Source: Muribaculaceae bacterium
Lineage (GTDB): Bacteria; Bacteroidota; Bacteroidia; Bacteroidales; Muribaculaceae
DNA length: 64,000 nt
Reading direction: 5' to 3'
NCBI GenBank assembly: GCA_022510385.1
Contig: JAFLTQ010000004.1
Span: 105,859-169,858, forward strand
Within the stretch, counting starts at the first letter, position 1. Each line of letters begins with the position of its first letter. A program made the position numbers and the translations under genes. The notes under the pieces were generated by a model. The model was not told the origin of the DNA and did not search any database. It worked only from the letters and a program-made list of their open reading frames with translations. Shown here piece after piece: positions 18,594 through 26,632 of the stretch.

Positions 18594-19640
18594 ATGCCAG
18601 CTAAGGAAACTCTTGTCACAATTCTTGGAATGACCCTTGAGGAACTGAAGCAGCTTGCTGTCTCAGGGGGGATGCCGCCCTTTACCGGTAAACAACTTGC
18701 CGACTGGATTTATAAGAAGAAGGCAACTTCCTTCGATGTCATGAATAATATCTCAAAGAAGGGAAGGGAGTGGCTCGAAAATAACTGTAGGATCGGGCGG
18801 GAGAAACCATCTGCAAAATTTAAATCATCAGATGGCACTGTAAAATATCTTTTCAGCGTAGATAATGGAAAGAAAATAGAATCGGTGATGATTCCCGATC
18901 ATGACAGAGCCACCTTATGTGTGTCTTCACAAATTGGTTGCAGAATGAATTGCTACTTCTGTGCAACCGGTAGGAACGGTTTCTCGGGAAATCTCACAGC
19001 CGCAGAGATTCTTAATCAAATTCTCGAAGTGTCGGGGGAACTCAATATTTCCGGGGATGATGATCTGACCAATATCGTATTCATGGGAATGGGTGAACCA
19101 TTAGATAATTTCCCGGAGGTTAAGAGAGCCTTGGAAGTTTTGACTTCACCCTGGGGATTAGGTTGGAGTCCTAAGAGGATTACGGTATCGACAGTGGGAA
19201 AACTTCCTCAGCTTAAAGAACTGCTTGACGAGACGAAAGTGCATATAGCAATAAGCCTTCATATTGCCAATGCTTCTTTACGCCAACAGATGATGCCCGC
19301 ACAAAAGGCTTTCCCTATATCCACCATCATCAAGATGCTGAAAGCTTATGATTTTTCACATCAACGTCGACTCTCTTTCGAATTTATAATGTGGAAAGGT
19401 GTCAACGATGATATGGAGAGTGTTAAAGCCCTGGCTTCACTTATTGAGGGACTTGACTGCAGAGTCAACTTGATAAGATTCCATAAAATACCGGGAGTAG
19501 ACCTTCAACCGGCAACGGAAGAAAGAATGATAATGTTTAGAAATTATCTTAATAGCCGGGGTATCATCTGCACAATAAGAGCCTCTCGAGGAGAAGATAT
19601 AATGGCAGCTTGCGGGATGCTTGCAGGCAAAGGTTGTTAA
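18594..19640 (+). CDS. rlmN: 23S rRNA (A2503-C2)/tRNA (A37-C2) methyltransferase
   Basis: 348 residues, normal length. Radical-SAM enzyme that methylates C2 of A2503 in 23S rRNA and A37 of some tRNAs. The iron-sulfur motif CRMNCYFC places ligands at C116, C120 and C123, with the RlmN-typical context SSQIGC before it and ATGRNGFSGNL after it. The C-terminal CTIRASRGEDIMAACGML carries the second catalytic cysteine (the methyl-carrying one), followed by GK. It starts six bases after a hairpin and is followed 25 bases on by pdxA. Confidence 0.97.
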   Translation: MPAKETLVTILGMTLEELKQLAVSGGMPPFTGKQLADWIYKKKATSFDVMNNISKKGREWLENNCRIGREKPSAKFKSSDGTVKYLFSVDNGKKIESVMIPDHDRATLCVSSQIGCRMNCYFCATGRNGFSGNLTAAEILNQILEVSGELNISGDDDLTNIVFMGMGEPLDNFPEVKRALEVLTSPWGLGWSPKRITVSTVGKLPQLKELLDETKVHIAISLHIANASLRQQMMPAQKAFPISTIIKMLKAYDFSHQRRLSFEFIMWKGVNDDMESVKALASLIEGLDCRVNLIRFHKIPGVDLQPATEERMIMFRNYLNSRGIICTIRASRGEDIMAACGMLAGKGC

Positions 19641-19665
19641 TACATCTATAATAAAAGGAGGAGTA

Positions 19666-20724
19666 ATGGAGAGAAAGATAAAAGTGGGGATAACTCATGG
19701 AGATATAAATGGCGTCGGATATGAAGTGATTTTAAAATCATTGGCAGAAGAAGGGATAACCGATCTTTTCACTCCGGTTATTTTCGGTGTCCCGGAAATA
19801 GCTGAGGCTGCCAAAGAGAAATTCTCTTTATCAAATATAAGATTCAATATCGTAAAAACTCCTTCGGAAATAAAGGAGGGGAGGATAAACCTTGTGGAAC
19901 TCGCAGGACCGAATCCCGAACTACATCCCGGAGAAGTCAGAAAAGATGCCGGAGAGAGCGCGGCAGCAGCTCTTGAGAGAGGAGTGGAGGCATTGAAAGC
20001 CGGGGAAATTGATGTGCTTGTGACAGCACCAATCTCTAAAGAGGCAATCCATTCAGAATCTTTTAATTTCCCGGGACATACTGAATTCCTTTCCAACAGA
20101 TTGGGCGATGGAAAGGAGGCTACGATGATTTTGTGTAACAATGATCTCAGAGTTGCTTTGCTCACAAAACATATCCCGATATCGAGTATTCCGGAATATA
20201 TCACTGAAGAGAATCTGACAGAAAGCATCGAGAAATTTAATGACACCCTAAAAAGGGATTTTGGTATTGTCAGGCCCTCTATTGCAGTACTGAGTCTGAA
20301 TCCCCATGCCGGTGACGGAGGAATACTTGGAAGAGAGGAAGAAGACGTGATAAAACCGGCTCTGACGAAACTGATGCAAAAAGGAATTATTGCCTTGGGA
20401 CCTTATCCGGCTGACGGTTTTTTTGGTCATGGCGCCTACAAAAAATTCGATGGTGTCTTGGCTATGTATCATGATCAAGGTCTTGCTCCCTTCAAGACTC
20501 TTGCTGTAGATGGAGGTGTTAATTTCAGTGCATCACTACCCTACATCAGGACCTCTCCCGACCACGGCACTGCATTCGACATTGCATGGCAAGATAAGGC
20601 AGACCCCACTTCAATGCGTGAAGCAATATATCTTGCAATAGATACCTTCAGACGAAGAAAAGCTTACGAAAAAGCATCTGAAAATCCTCTTAAGAAACAT
20701 GTTCAGGAGCGTCCGGAACATTAG
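19666..20724 (+). CDS. pdxA: 4-hydroxythreonine-4-phosphate dehydrogenase
   Basis: 352 residues from the ATG at 19666. Vitamin B6 (pyridoxal phosphate) synthesis by the DXP-dependent route: NAD-dependent oxidation and decarboxylation of 4-phosphohydroxy-L-threonine. Family landmarks are GITHGDINGVGYEV at the N terminus, FPGHTEF, SLNPHAGDGG and the metal-binding MYHDQGLAPFK. A frame from 19621 overlaps the end of rlmN and lacks the family start, so it is rejected. An unusually strong Shine-Dalgarno-like GGAGGAG (19657-19663) lies very close to the ATG; most genes here have none. Confidence 0.96.
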   Translation: MERKIKVGITHGDINGVGYEVILKSLAEEGITDLFTPVIFGVPEIAEAAKEKFSLSNIRFNIVKTPSEIKEGRINLVELAGPNPELHPGEVRKDAGESAAAALERGVEALKAGEIDVLVTAPISKEAIHSESFNFPGHTEFLSNRLGDGKEATMILCNNDLRVALLTKHIPISSIPEYITEENLTESIEKFNDTLKRDFGIVRPSIAVLSLNPHAGDGGILGREEEDVIKPALTKLMQKGIIALGPYPADGFFGHGAYKKFDGVLAMYHDQGLAPFKTLAVDGGVNFSASLPYIRTSPDHGTAFDIAWQDKADPTSMREAIYLAIDTFRRRKAYEKASENPLKKHVQERPEH

Positions 20725-20727
20725 GTC

Positions 20728-20759
20728 AACTCACAACTTACAACTCATAACTCATAACT
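20728..20759 (+). repeat. Short degenerate tandem repeat (CAACTYA / TAACTCA units)
   Basis: Four to five copies of a 7-9 base unit (CAACTCA, CAACTTA, CAACTCA, TAACTCA, TAACTT) fill the gap between pdxA and the nucleotidyltransferase gene. No promoter element or hairpin is obvious. Such simple AACT-rich spacers recur in Bacteroidota genomes (memory, not checked); function unknown. Confidence 0.5.
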
Positions 20760-20763
20760 TTCG

Positions 20764-21540
20764 ATGCTCGATTTTGGAATTATAGCTGCCGGCGATGGTA
20801 AAAGGATAAAGGAAGAGGGTTCTCTTTTGCCAAAACCCCTTGTGGAAATTGAGGGGAGACCAATGATATTCCGACTTATCGATCTAATGGTGGAAAACGG
20901 AGCAAAAACTGTCAATGTCGTGGTAAATGAGAATATGACTCAAGTTATTGAAGCTCTCGAGAAATATAATTCCGAGTCATCTTGCAGAATAAATTTCTCT
21001 CCAATCAAGACTCCCTCATCTTTATATAGTTTCTACCGGTTGGTAAATTTGATGAAACCCACGGGTAAATTCGTGGTTTCAACGGTTGATGCGGTTTGTA
21101 AAACTGATGAATTCAAGAAATTTATTGAATGTTTCAGGGAATTGCCTCATGGCATCGATGGACTTATGGGAGTGACAACATATGTCAATGATGAGAAGGC
21201 TCTTTATATAGAAACCGAGGGACGTCATCGCATAGTATCATTCCTTGACAAGCCTTTTGAAGGAGTAAAATATGTAAGTGCAGGTATCTATGGCCTTCAG
21301 ACATCAGCTTTCCCGGTTTTACAGGAATGTGTCAGGGAATTTCAAAATATCGATAATTCAAATTCCAATCTTTTAAATGGTAACATCCTTCATCCCTATA
21401 AACCAGGATACCCCCGAATGCGCGATTTCCAACGAAAGCTACTCGAAAAAGGACTTAATCTCGATGCTTTCCCAATGGGAAGAGTGGTGGATGTAGACCA
21501 TCTTGAAGACATTAAGGATGCAAATTCCCTCCTGAATTAA
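20764..21540 (+). CDS. Nucleotidyltransferase (NTP_transferase family), lipid head-group cluster
   Basis: 258 residues. The N-terminal motif IIAAGDGKRIKEEG followed by LPKPLVEIEGRPMI is the nucleotide-binding G-x-G-x-R and PKP signature of sugar/alcohol-phosphate nucleotidyltransferases. STVDAVCK (about 104-111) and the C-terminal VVDVDHLEDI hold likely metal-binding Asp residues. It should activate a phosphorylated sugar or alcohol with CTP, UTP or GTP. First gene of a run leading to two CDP-alcohol phosphotransferases and inositol-phosphate synthase, so CTP:inositol-phosphate cytidylyltransferase is an attractive but unproven role. Starts 39 bases after pdxA and ends three bases before the ATP-grasp gene. 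Confidence 0.8.
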   Translation: MLDFGIIAAGDGKRIKEEGSLLPKPLVEIEGRPMIFRLIDLMVENGAKTVNVVVNENMTQVIEALEKYNSESSCRINFSPIKTPSSLYSFYRLVNLMKPTGKFVVSTVDAVCKTDEFKKFIECFRELPHGIDGLMGVTTYVNDEKALYIETEGRHRIVSFLDKPFEGVKYVSAGIYGLQTSAFPVLQECVREFQNIDNSNSNLLNGNILHPYKPGYPRMRDFQRKLLEKGLNLDAFPMGRVVDVDHLEDIKDANSLLN

Positions 21541-21543
21541 AAA

Positions 21544-22353
21544 ATGAATTGTAAGGTATTGGCTATTAAACGCTCACCGGAATATTCACCGGGTAATGTG
21601 GAAGCCGATGCGGCTATTCTTCAGGGGGTGGTAGACAAGCTGTGTCAAACAGGGGCTGAGGTTCAGATAATTTCTGAAGATGAACTCAAGGGACTCCCGA
21701 CAATTCCACCCATCGTGGTCAATATGTGTAGAAAGGATGAATCCATTGCGTTTCTTAAAGAATTGGAGAAGACCGGAACAATGGTGATAAATTCTGCTTT
21801 TGGAATAGAAAATTGCCAAAGGGAGAAAATGACACTCCTTTTTAAAGAGAATGGTATCCCAACGCCGGAAAATATTATTGTTAACACCACCGGGATTTCT
21901 CTTGATTCATCTTTGCAAAACGGAATTGAAAAATGTTGGGTAAAGAAGGGTGTGGGTCATACTCTATGTGAGGATGATATCCGATTTTGCAAGTCGGGAG
22001 AAGAGGTTGCAGACGTTATCCATGAATTCTATTCAAGAGGGATTCATAAGGCGATTATAAGCCGCCATGCCGAAGGAGATCAAATAAAATTTTATGGGGT
22101 GGATGGTCAACCATTTTTTTATACCACTCCTTGCCGCTATCTGTATGATTTGAATGAATTGAAAATGATAGCCTCCACTCTCTCGAAGATTTTTGGAGTG
22201 AGCATCTTTGGAGGAGATTGTATAATTGGTATTGATGGTTCCATTTCAATCCTTGATTTCAACGATTGGCCGAGTTTCAAGAGCTGCCGTGATAAGGCGA
22301 TTCCCCACATAGCGGAGTGCATCATATCAAAAATCGAGGGAAGTCAGCAATGA
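21544..22353 (+). CDS. ATP-grasp-like protein in the lipid head-group cluster
   Basis: 269 residues. The layout resembles a short ATP-grasp ligase: an N-terminal pre-ATP-grasp part (to about 90), a helix with CQREKMTLLFKENGIPTPEN typical of ATP-grasp entry, a central WVKKG strand supplying the ATP-binding lysine (about 137-139), and a C-terminal FGGDCIIGIDGSISILDFND, where acidic residues and Asn would bind magnesium. ATP-grasp enzymes join a carboxylate to an amine or thiol. Acceptor and donor are unknown. It overlaps the next gene by four bases (ATGA), so it belongs to the same operon as the first phosphotransferase. Confidence 0.7.
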   Translation: MNCKVLAIKRSPEYSPGNVEADAAILQGVVDKLCQTGAEVQIISEDELKGLPTIPPIVVNMCRKDESIAFLKELEKTGTMVINSAFGIENCQREKMTLLFKENGIPTPENIIVNTTGISLDSSLQNGIEKCWVKKGVGHTLCEDDIRFCKSGEEVADVIHEFYSRGIHKAIISRHAEGDQIKFYGVDGQPFFYTTPCRYLYDLNELKMIASTLSKIFGVSIFGGDCIIGIDGSISILDFNDWPSFKSCRDKAIPHIAECIISKIEGSQQ

Positions 22354-23306
22354 GAGAGTCTAAATCGGAAGTCAAAAAAAGAGGTGGATATAAGGATTCT
22401 CTAAAGTCACTTGACACAGAAGAAACCTTCGATCTGATATTCTATCGGCCGATAGGTTATATCCAGGCAATAGGGGCCTACAAATTAGGAATCACTCCCA
22501 ATGCCATAACAATCGTATCCATATTTCTGGGGATTGCTTCCGGCGTTTGCTTCTTTTATGATGACCTTTGGATAAATCTTGCAGGAGTATTCCTATTGGT
22601 TTGGGCTGACTCTCTCGACAGTGCTGACGGACAACTTGCAAGAATCACAGGACAATATTCCAGGCTTGGCAGAATTCTTGACGGAATAAGCAGTGAAACA
22701 TGGTTTATATCTATCTATTTCTTTATTTGCCTTAGAGAAACTTTGACTCCGGGCTTCTTTCACACTTATTTCTGGAGTATCTGGGTTTTTGCCGCAATCA
22801 CCGGTTTCTTCCATGCATGGCAGGCGTCAATGGCAGATTATTACAGGCAATTTCATCTCCTCATGCTTAAAGGAAAAGAGGGTAGCGAACTCGAAGATTC
22901 CGCCAAACCTCTATGGGAGAAATTTCATGCACTCTCATGGAAGAAAAATTTCTTTCAAAAGGGGATGCTCCTATTTTATGCAGATTATACAGAGACTCAA
23001 CAGAAACGCACTCCGGAACTCCAAAAGCTGAGAAAAGTTCTATATGAGAAATATGGGAATAATATCCCTAAGACTTTTAGAGAGGAATTCCGTAGAAAGA
23101 GTCTTCCTCTGATGAAATATACCAATATCTTAAGTTTTAATACAAGGAGTTTCGCCCTTTTCGCGGCAATCTTGATTTTTCAACAACCCTGGTTATATTT
23201 CGCATTTGAGTGTAGTGTCCTAAATATTGTTTTGATTGTAATGATGATCAGACATGAAAGAATCTGCAAATATTTTGTAAAAAGAATAGACAATATGCCG
23301 GATTAA
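22350..23306 (+). CDS. CDP-alcohol phosphotransferase, paralogue 1
   Basis: 318 residues from the ATG at 22350, which overlaps the ATP-grasp stop. Integral membrane enzyme of the CDP-OH-P family, which joins a phospho-alcohol or phosphatidyl group to an alcohol with release of CMP. The motif reads DSADGQLARITGQYSRLGRI then LDGISSE, so seven of the eight standard residues D-x2-DG-x2-AR-x8-G-x3-D-x3-D are present. The last Asp, the usual catalytic base, is Ser with Glu next to it. It is collinear over its whole length with the second paralogue at 24943, including a C-terminal soluble helical stretch and two further membrane segments. Exact reaction unknown. Confidence 0.85.
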   Translation: MRESKSEVKKRGGYKDSLKSLDTEETFDLIFYRPIGYIQAIGAYKLGITPNAITIVSIFLGIASGVCFFYDDLWINLAGVFLLVWADSLDSADGQLARITGQYSRLGRILDGISSETWFISIYFFICLRETLTPGFFHTYFWSIWVFAAITGFFHAWQASMADYYRQFHLLMLKGKEGSELEDSAKPLWEKFHALSWKKNFFQKGMLLFYADYTETQQKRTPELQKLRKVLYEKYGNNIPKTFREEFRRKSLPLMKYTNILSFNTRSFALFAAILIFQQPWLYFAFECSVLNIVLIVMMIRHERICKYFVKRIDNMPD

Positions 23307-23380
23307 TTGTTACAATAATAAAGGGGTCATTGAAAGATTCCAAAATTATATATTGTGAAATTTCAGACTTTAAGAAGATT

Positions 23381-24088
23381 ATGGATGTAAAAGGAATAAT
23401 ATTGGATTATGGCGGCACGCTTGATACCGGTGGCGATCATTGGAGCAAAGTGATTCGTGACGGGTGGAATAAAGCCGGAGTTGTAGCAGATGATGCTCTT
23501 TTCAGAGAAGCATACGTTTTCGGTGAACAAGGTATGGAAAAAGCATTAGATATATTGCCTACCCATACTTTCTCAGACATCCTTAACATGAAACTGCAGC
23601 TGGAATTGCAATATCTTGCTCAAACGGGCCATTTCCCTCCGGAACAGATACAGGCAAAGGCAAGTGAAATTGCAGATTATTGCTATGGAGTGGCCAAGGA
23701 GAATACGGCAAAAGTTATTCCGGTGCTTGCAGAGTTGGCAAAGAGATATCCTGTGGTTTTGGTTTCAAATTTCTATGGAAATATAGATACTGTTTTAAGC
23801 GAATTCGGTTTGACAAAGTATTTCAAGAAAGTGATAGAAAGTGCAAAAGTTAAAGTGAGGAAACCCTCAACAGAGATTTTTCAACTTGCAGTCAAAGAAT
23901 TAGGTTTACTCCCCGAGCAGGTGCTTGTTGTGGGCGACAGCATAAAAAATGATATTCTTCCGGCAAGGAAATTGGGCTGTCAGGCCATCCTTTTGAATGG
24001 GAGGAAATGGGGAGATGAGGCCTTGACAAGTCAGGAAATAAAAGCTATTGACACTCTTGAAGAGTTATTAAGCTTGCATTTCATCTGA
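23381..24088 (+). CDS. HAD-superfamily hydrolase with altered motif I
   Basis: 235 residues from the ATG at 23381; a TTG at 23330 would add 17 residues. HAD fold with nucleophile D9 in ILDYGGTLD, a serine motif II (VVLVSNFYGN), a lysine motif III (KVRKPS) and motif IV VVGDSIKND. The second Asp of the DxDxT motif, which acts as acid/base in phosphatases, is Gly11. Similar DYGGT proteins occur in Bacteroides and I recall one beside inositol-lipid genes, where a phosphatase removes phosphate from phosphatidylinositol phosphate. That role is a reasonable guess here, but the missing Asp makes the chemistry uncertain. Confidence 0.78.
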   Translation: MDVKGIILDYGGTLDTGGDHWSKVIRDGWNKAGVVADDALFREAYVFGEQGMEKALDILPTHTFSDILNMKLQLELQYLAQTGHFPPEQIQAKASEIADYCYGVAKENTAKVIPVLAELAKRYPVVLVSNFYGNIDTVLSEFGLTKYFKKVIESAKVKVRKPSTEIFQLAVKELGLLPEQVLVVGDSIKNDILPARKLGCQAILLNGRKWGDEALTSQEIKAIDTLEELLSLHFI

Positions 24089-24104
24089 TTATAAATTATA
24101 TTTG
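24073..24104 (+). promoter_or_regulatory. Promoter for the gtrA-like gene
   Basis: CTTG (24073-24076), 20 bases, then TATATTTG (24097-24104). The -7 element is exact and the upstream element has one mismatch. It overlaps the end of the HAD gene and would start transcription about 100 bases before the gtrA-like ATG. Confidence 0.65.
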
Positions 24105-24209
24105 CCGGGGATTATATCAAAAGTGACCTTTTCCCCTCAATATGCTTTTAGTAAGAAAGAGAGAAGGATATTGAGGTTAATACCCTGAAAAATATTTTCC
24201 CGAAAAGGA

Positions 24210-24767
24210 ATGAGTCTGATAAATAGGATAGCCAATAATTTTGTCCATAGCGAGAAATTAGCTTACACAGCAATTCGATCCACCATTTCGGCACAAGTAG
24301 CGGGATGGATGGATTTCGGATTCAGTTTTGCAATGTTCTCGTGGGTGGGTTTGGCGCCTGTTTATGCCACAGCTATCGGGGCAGTGATGGGAGGACTCAC
24401 AAACTGCATAATTAATTATAAATTCACCTATCCGAGTCAGGAGTGTGCCTGGAATATTGTAATAGTAAAATTTATAATGGTATGGTTCGGCGGCCTCCTT
24501 TTGAACTCTTTCGGCACCCAATTCCTTTATTGGGTCTTGAACCGATGGGAATGGCTTGCCACCATAGGATTCAAGCCCGACGGCTATTTCACGGCTGCAC
24601 GACTCTCCACGGCTCTTATTGTATCTGTTTTATGGCATTTCTTGATGCAACGCTACTTCGTGTATCGTCATGTAGGGTTTGATAAATATGCTGAAAAAAT
24701 TTCATTCCTGGTTTTCCCGGGGCTGCAAAAACATAGAGCAGCTTCAGAAGCAAATATTTCCTCTTAA
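24210..24767 (+). CDS. GtrA-like membrane protein
   Basis: 185 residues with four membrane segments (about 25-50, 52-72, 83-108, 128-150) and the GtrA-typical NCIINYKFTYP after the second segment and RYFVYRH after the fourth. GtrA proteins are thought to flip or help transfer polyprenyl-phosphate-linked sugars across the membrane. Here it stands between the two halves of the lipid head-group cluster, with its own promoter upstream and another one downstream. A transport or flipping step for a lipid-linked intermediate is inference. Confidence 0.82.
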   Translation: MSLINRIANNFVHSEKLAYTAIRSTISAQVAGWMDFGFSFAMFSWVGLAPVYATAIGAVMGGLTNCIINYKFTYPSQECAWNIVIVKFIMVWFGGLLLNSFGTQFLYWVLNRWEWLATIGFKPDGYFTAARLSTALIVSVLWHFLMQRYFVYRHVGFDKYAEKISFLVFPGLQKHRAASEANISS

Positions 24768-24834
24768 ATTAGAGGGAGAGATTGACGTCACTGCTTGATA
24801 CAGCATAGCTTTTAGACTCAAATTCTTATTTTTA

Positions 24835-24866
24835 ATTGCATAAAGAGACTTAATTCTGTATCTTTG
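24835..24866 (+). promoter_or_regulatory. Promoter for the second phosphotransferase operon
   Basis: ATTG (24835-24838), 20 bases, then TATCTTTG (24859-24866). The -7 element is exact and the upstream element has one mismatch. Transcription would start near 24873, about 70 bases before the ATG at 24943. Confidence 0.75.
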
Positions 24867-24942
24867 CAAGACATAGAATATTCCACTATAGACCCGTCAC
24901 CCGGTCAGGCGGCAGGTTTGCATGGCATAAATGCCGATTTGA

Positions 24943-25887
24943 ATGGGAGCTATGTTTGAGAAAATAGCCACAGAATATAAAAAATCTATAAAATCCTTTG
25001 ATACGGAAGAGCATCTCGACCTGGCATTTTTCAGGCCGGTTGGCTTTGCCTGGGCTATCTTTTTCAGGAAAATAAAAGCGACCCCCAACTTAGTGACCAT
25101 ACTCTCCATATTCATCGGGATGGCCGGGGGAGCATGTTTCTATTTCCCTAATATTTATATCAATATAGCCGGGATTCTCCTCATGGTGTGGGCCGGACTT
25201 TACGATTGCGCCGACGGAATGTTGGCTCGTCTCACAGGTCAGAAATCAGAATTAGGCAGATTCCTGGATGGAATTGCCGGTGACTTCTGGTTTCTTGCCA
25301 TTTATTTGGCGATAGTGTTGCGTTCAAACCATTTTATCGGTTTTTTCCATGAGCATCTTTGGATTTTGTGGGTAGTCATGGCAGGCGCTGCAATATGTCA
25401 TAGTGCCCAGGCTGCAATAGCCGACCGCTATCGTCAGATGCATCTCCTTATTCAGAAAGGACTCGGAGGCAGTGAGCTCGATTCTTTTGCTGTATTGAAA
25501 AAAAGATATGATTCCCTTTCCTGGAAAACTAACTTCTGGAAGAAACTCTATCTGTATCTGTATTCAAATTACACCCATCTGCAAGAGAGGCTTTCTCCAA
25601 GAATGGAACAGTTGTATAAAGTCTGGGGAGAGAAATATCCGGATTTTACACTGCCGGAAAAGCTGCGTACAGAATTCCGTCAGATGAGTTTCCCCTTCTG
25701 CAAATGGGAAAACTTCATGACCTTTAATTGGAGAGCTATCTTCCTTTATATCACAGTGCTTATTGGATATCCTTGGGTCTATCTTCTGATTGAATTAAGC
25801 ATATTTAATATAGTTCTTATCTGTGTGATAATATCTCACGAAAGGATGTGTGGCAAAATGATAACAATTCTGAAAGAAAAATCATGA
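24943..25887 (+). CDS. CDP-alcohol phosphotransferase, paralogue 2
   Basis: 314 residues (an ATG three codons later is possible). Same family and same full-length architecture as the gene at 22350; shared blocks include SLDTEE/SFDTEE near the N terminus, ITGQ/LTGQ in the motif, GSELxD and a closing ISHERMC/IRHERIC. The active-site motif is DCADGMLARLTGQKSELGRF then LDGIAGD. The final Asp is present but one residue later than in the standard spacing. Membrane enzyme transferring a phospho-alcohol from a CDP donor. It begins an operon with a TarI/IspD-like cytidylyltransferase four bases downstream, which probably makes its CDP-linked substrate. Confidence 0.87.
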   Translation: MGAMFEKIATEYKKSIKSFDTEEHLDLAFFRPVGFAWAIFFRKIKATPNLVTILSIFIGMAGGACFYFPNIYINIAGILLMVWAGLYDCADGMLARLTGQKSELGRFLDGIAGDFWFLAIYLAIVLRSNHFIGFFHEHLWILWVVMAGAAICHSAQAAIADRYRQMHLLIQKGLGGSELDSFAVLKKRYDSLSWKTNFWKKLYLYLYSNYTHLQERLSPRMEQLYKVWGEKYPDFTLPEKLRTEFRQMSFPFCKWENFMTFNWRAIFLYITVLIGYPWVYLLIELSIFNIVLICVIISHERMCGKMITILKEKS

Positions 25888-25891
25888 GATT

Positions 25892-26611
25892 ATGGGGAAT
25901 GTAGCTGTCATATTTGCCGGAGGCTCAGGCCGCAGGATGAATGTAAAAGGGAGGCCAAAACAATTCCTGGAGTTTCGCGGGAAGCCTATCATTATCTATA
26001 CGATCGAACTTTTCGACAATCATCCGGAGATTGATGGTATCGTAGTGGTTTGTATTGAGCCGTGGATTCCATATCTTCAAAAAATGATCAGAAAATTTGA
26101 GGTCAACAAGGTAGTGAGTGTAGTGGGAGGAGGCGAAACGGGTCAAGAGTCTATATATCGCGGACTTATAGAGGCAAAGAGATTCTATGATGATGAGAGC
26201 ATAGTCTTGATACATGACGGAGTGCGCCCTCTCATCACCGAACAAACCATCACCGACAATATCGAGGCGGTTAAAAAATATGGCACGTGCATCACTTGCA
26301 TTCCTGCTACTGAAACATTTATCATAAAAGAGAAAGCCGGAAACCTTGAGATTCCAAATCGTGCTCATTGTGAGATTGCCAGGGCTCCCCAAAGTTTTTA
26401 TCTAAAGGATATACTTTCAGCCCACGACAAGGCTATCGAACAGAATAAATTCGATTTTATCGATAGCTGCTCCATGATGAATTATTATGGCCATAAGCTC
26501 CACACTATTGATGGACCGATGGAAAATATAAAGATCACGACCCCGACAGACTTCTTTATCTTCAAGGCCATGATCGATGTGCATGAGAACCAACAGATTT
26601 TCGGATTTTAA
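25892..26611 (+). CDS. Cytidylyltransferase, IspD/TarI family
   Basis: 239 residues, full length. N-terminal nucleotide-binding motif FAGGSGRRM (8-16) followed by GRPKQFLEFRGKPIIIYTIE; then GGGETGQESIYRGL, VLIHDGVRPLIT and C-terminal NIKITTPTDFFI. These match the IspD/TarI group, which makes CDP-methylerythritol or CDP-ribitol from CTP. TarI-like wording of several motifs and the location between a CDP-alcohol phosphotransferase and an SDR favour a CDP-polyol head-group donor over isoprenoid synthesis, but IspD activity cannot be excluded without knowing whether another ispD exists in the genome. Confidence 0.85.
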   Translation: MGNVAVIFAGGSGRRMNVKGRPKQFLEFRGKPIIIYTIELFDNHPEIDGIVVVCIEPWIPYLQKMIRKFEVNKVVSVVGGGETGQESIYRGLIEAKRFYDDESIVLIHDGVRPLITEQTITDNIEAVKKYGTCITCIPATETFIIKEKAGNLEIPNRAHCEIARAPQSFYLKDILSAHDKAIEQNKFDFIDSCSMMNYYGHKLHTIDGPMENIKITTPTDFFIFKAMIDVHENQQIFGF

Positions 26612-26632
26612 AAACTGAAATCAGAAGAATCA

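Noticed and set aside
20728..20759. AACT-rich repeat as a CRISPR array
   Set aside because: Units are only 7-9 bases with no spacers and no cas genes; it is a simple degenerate repeat.
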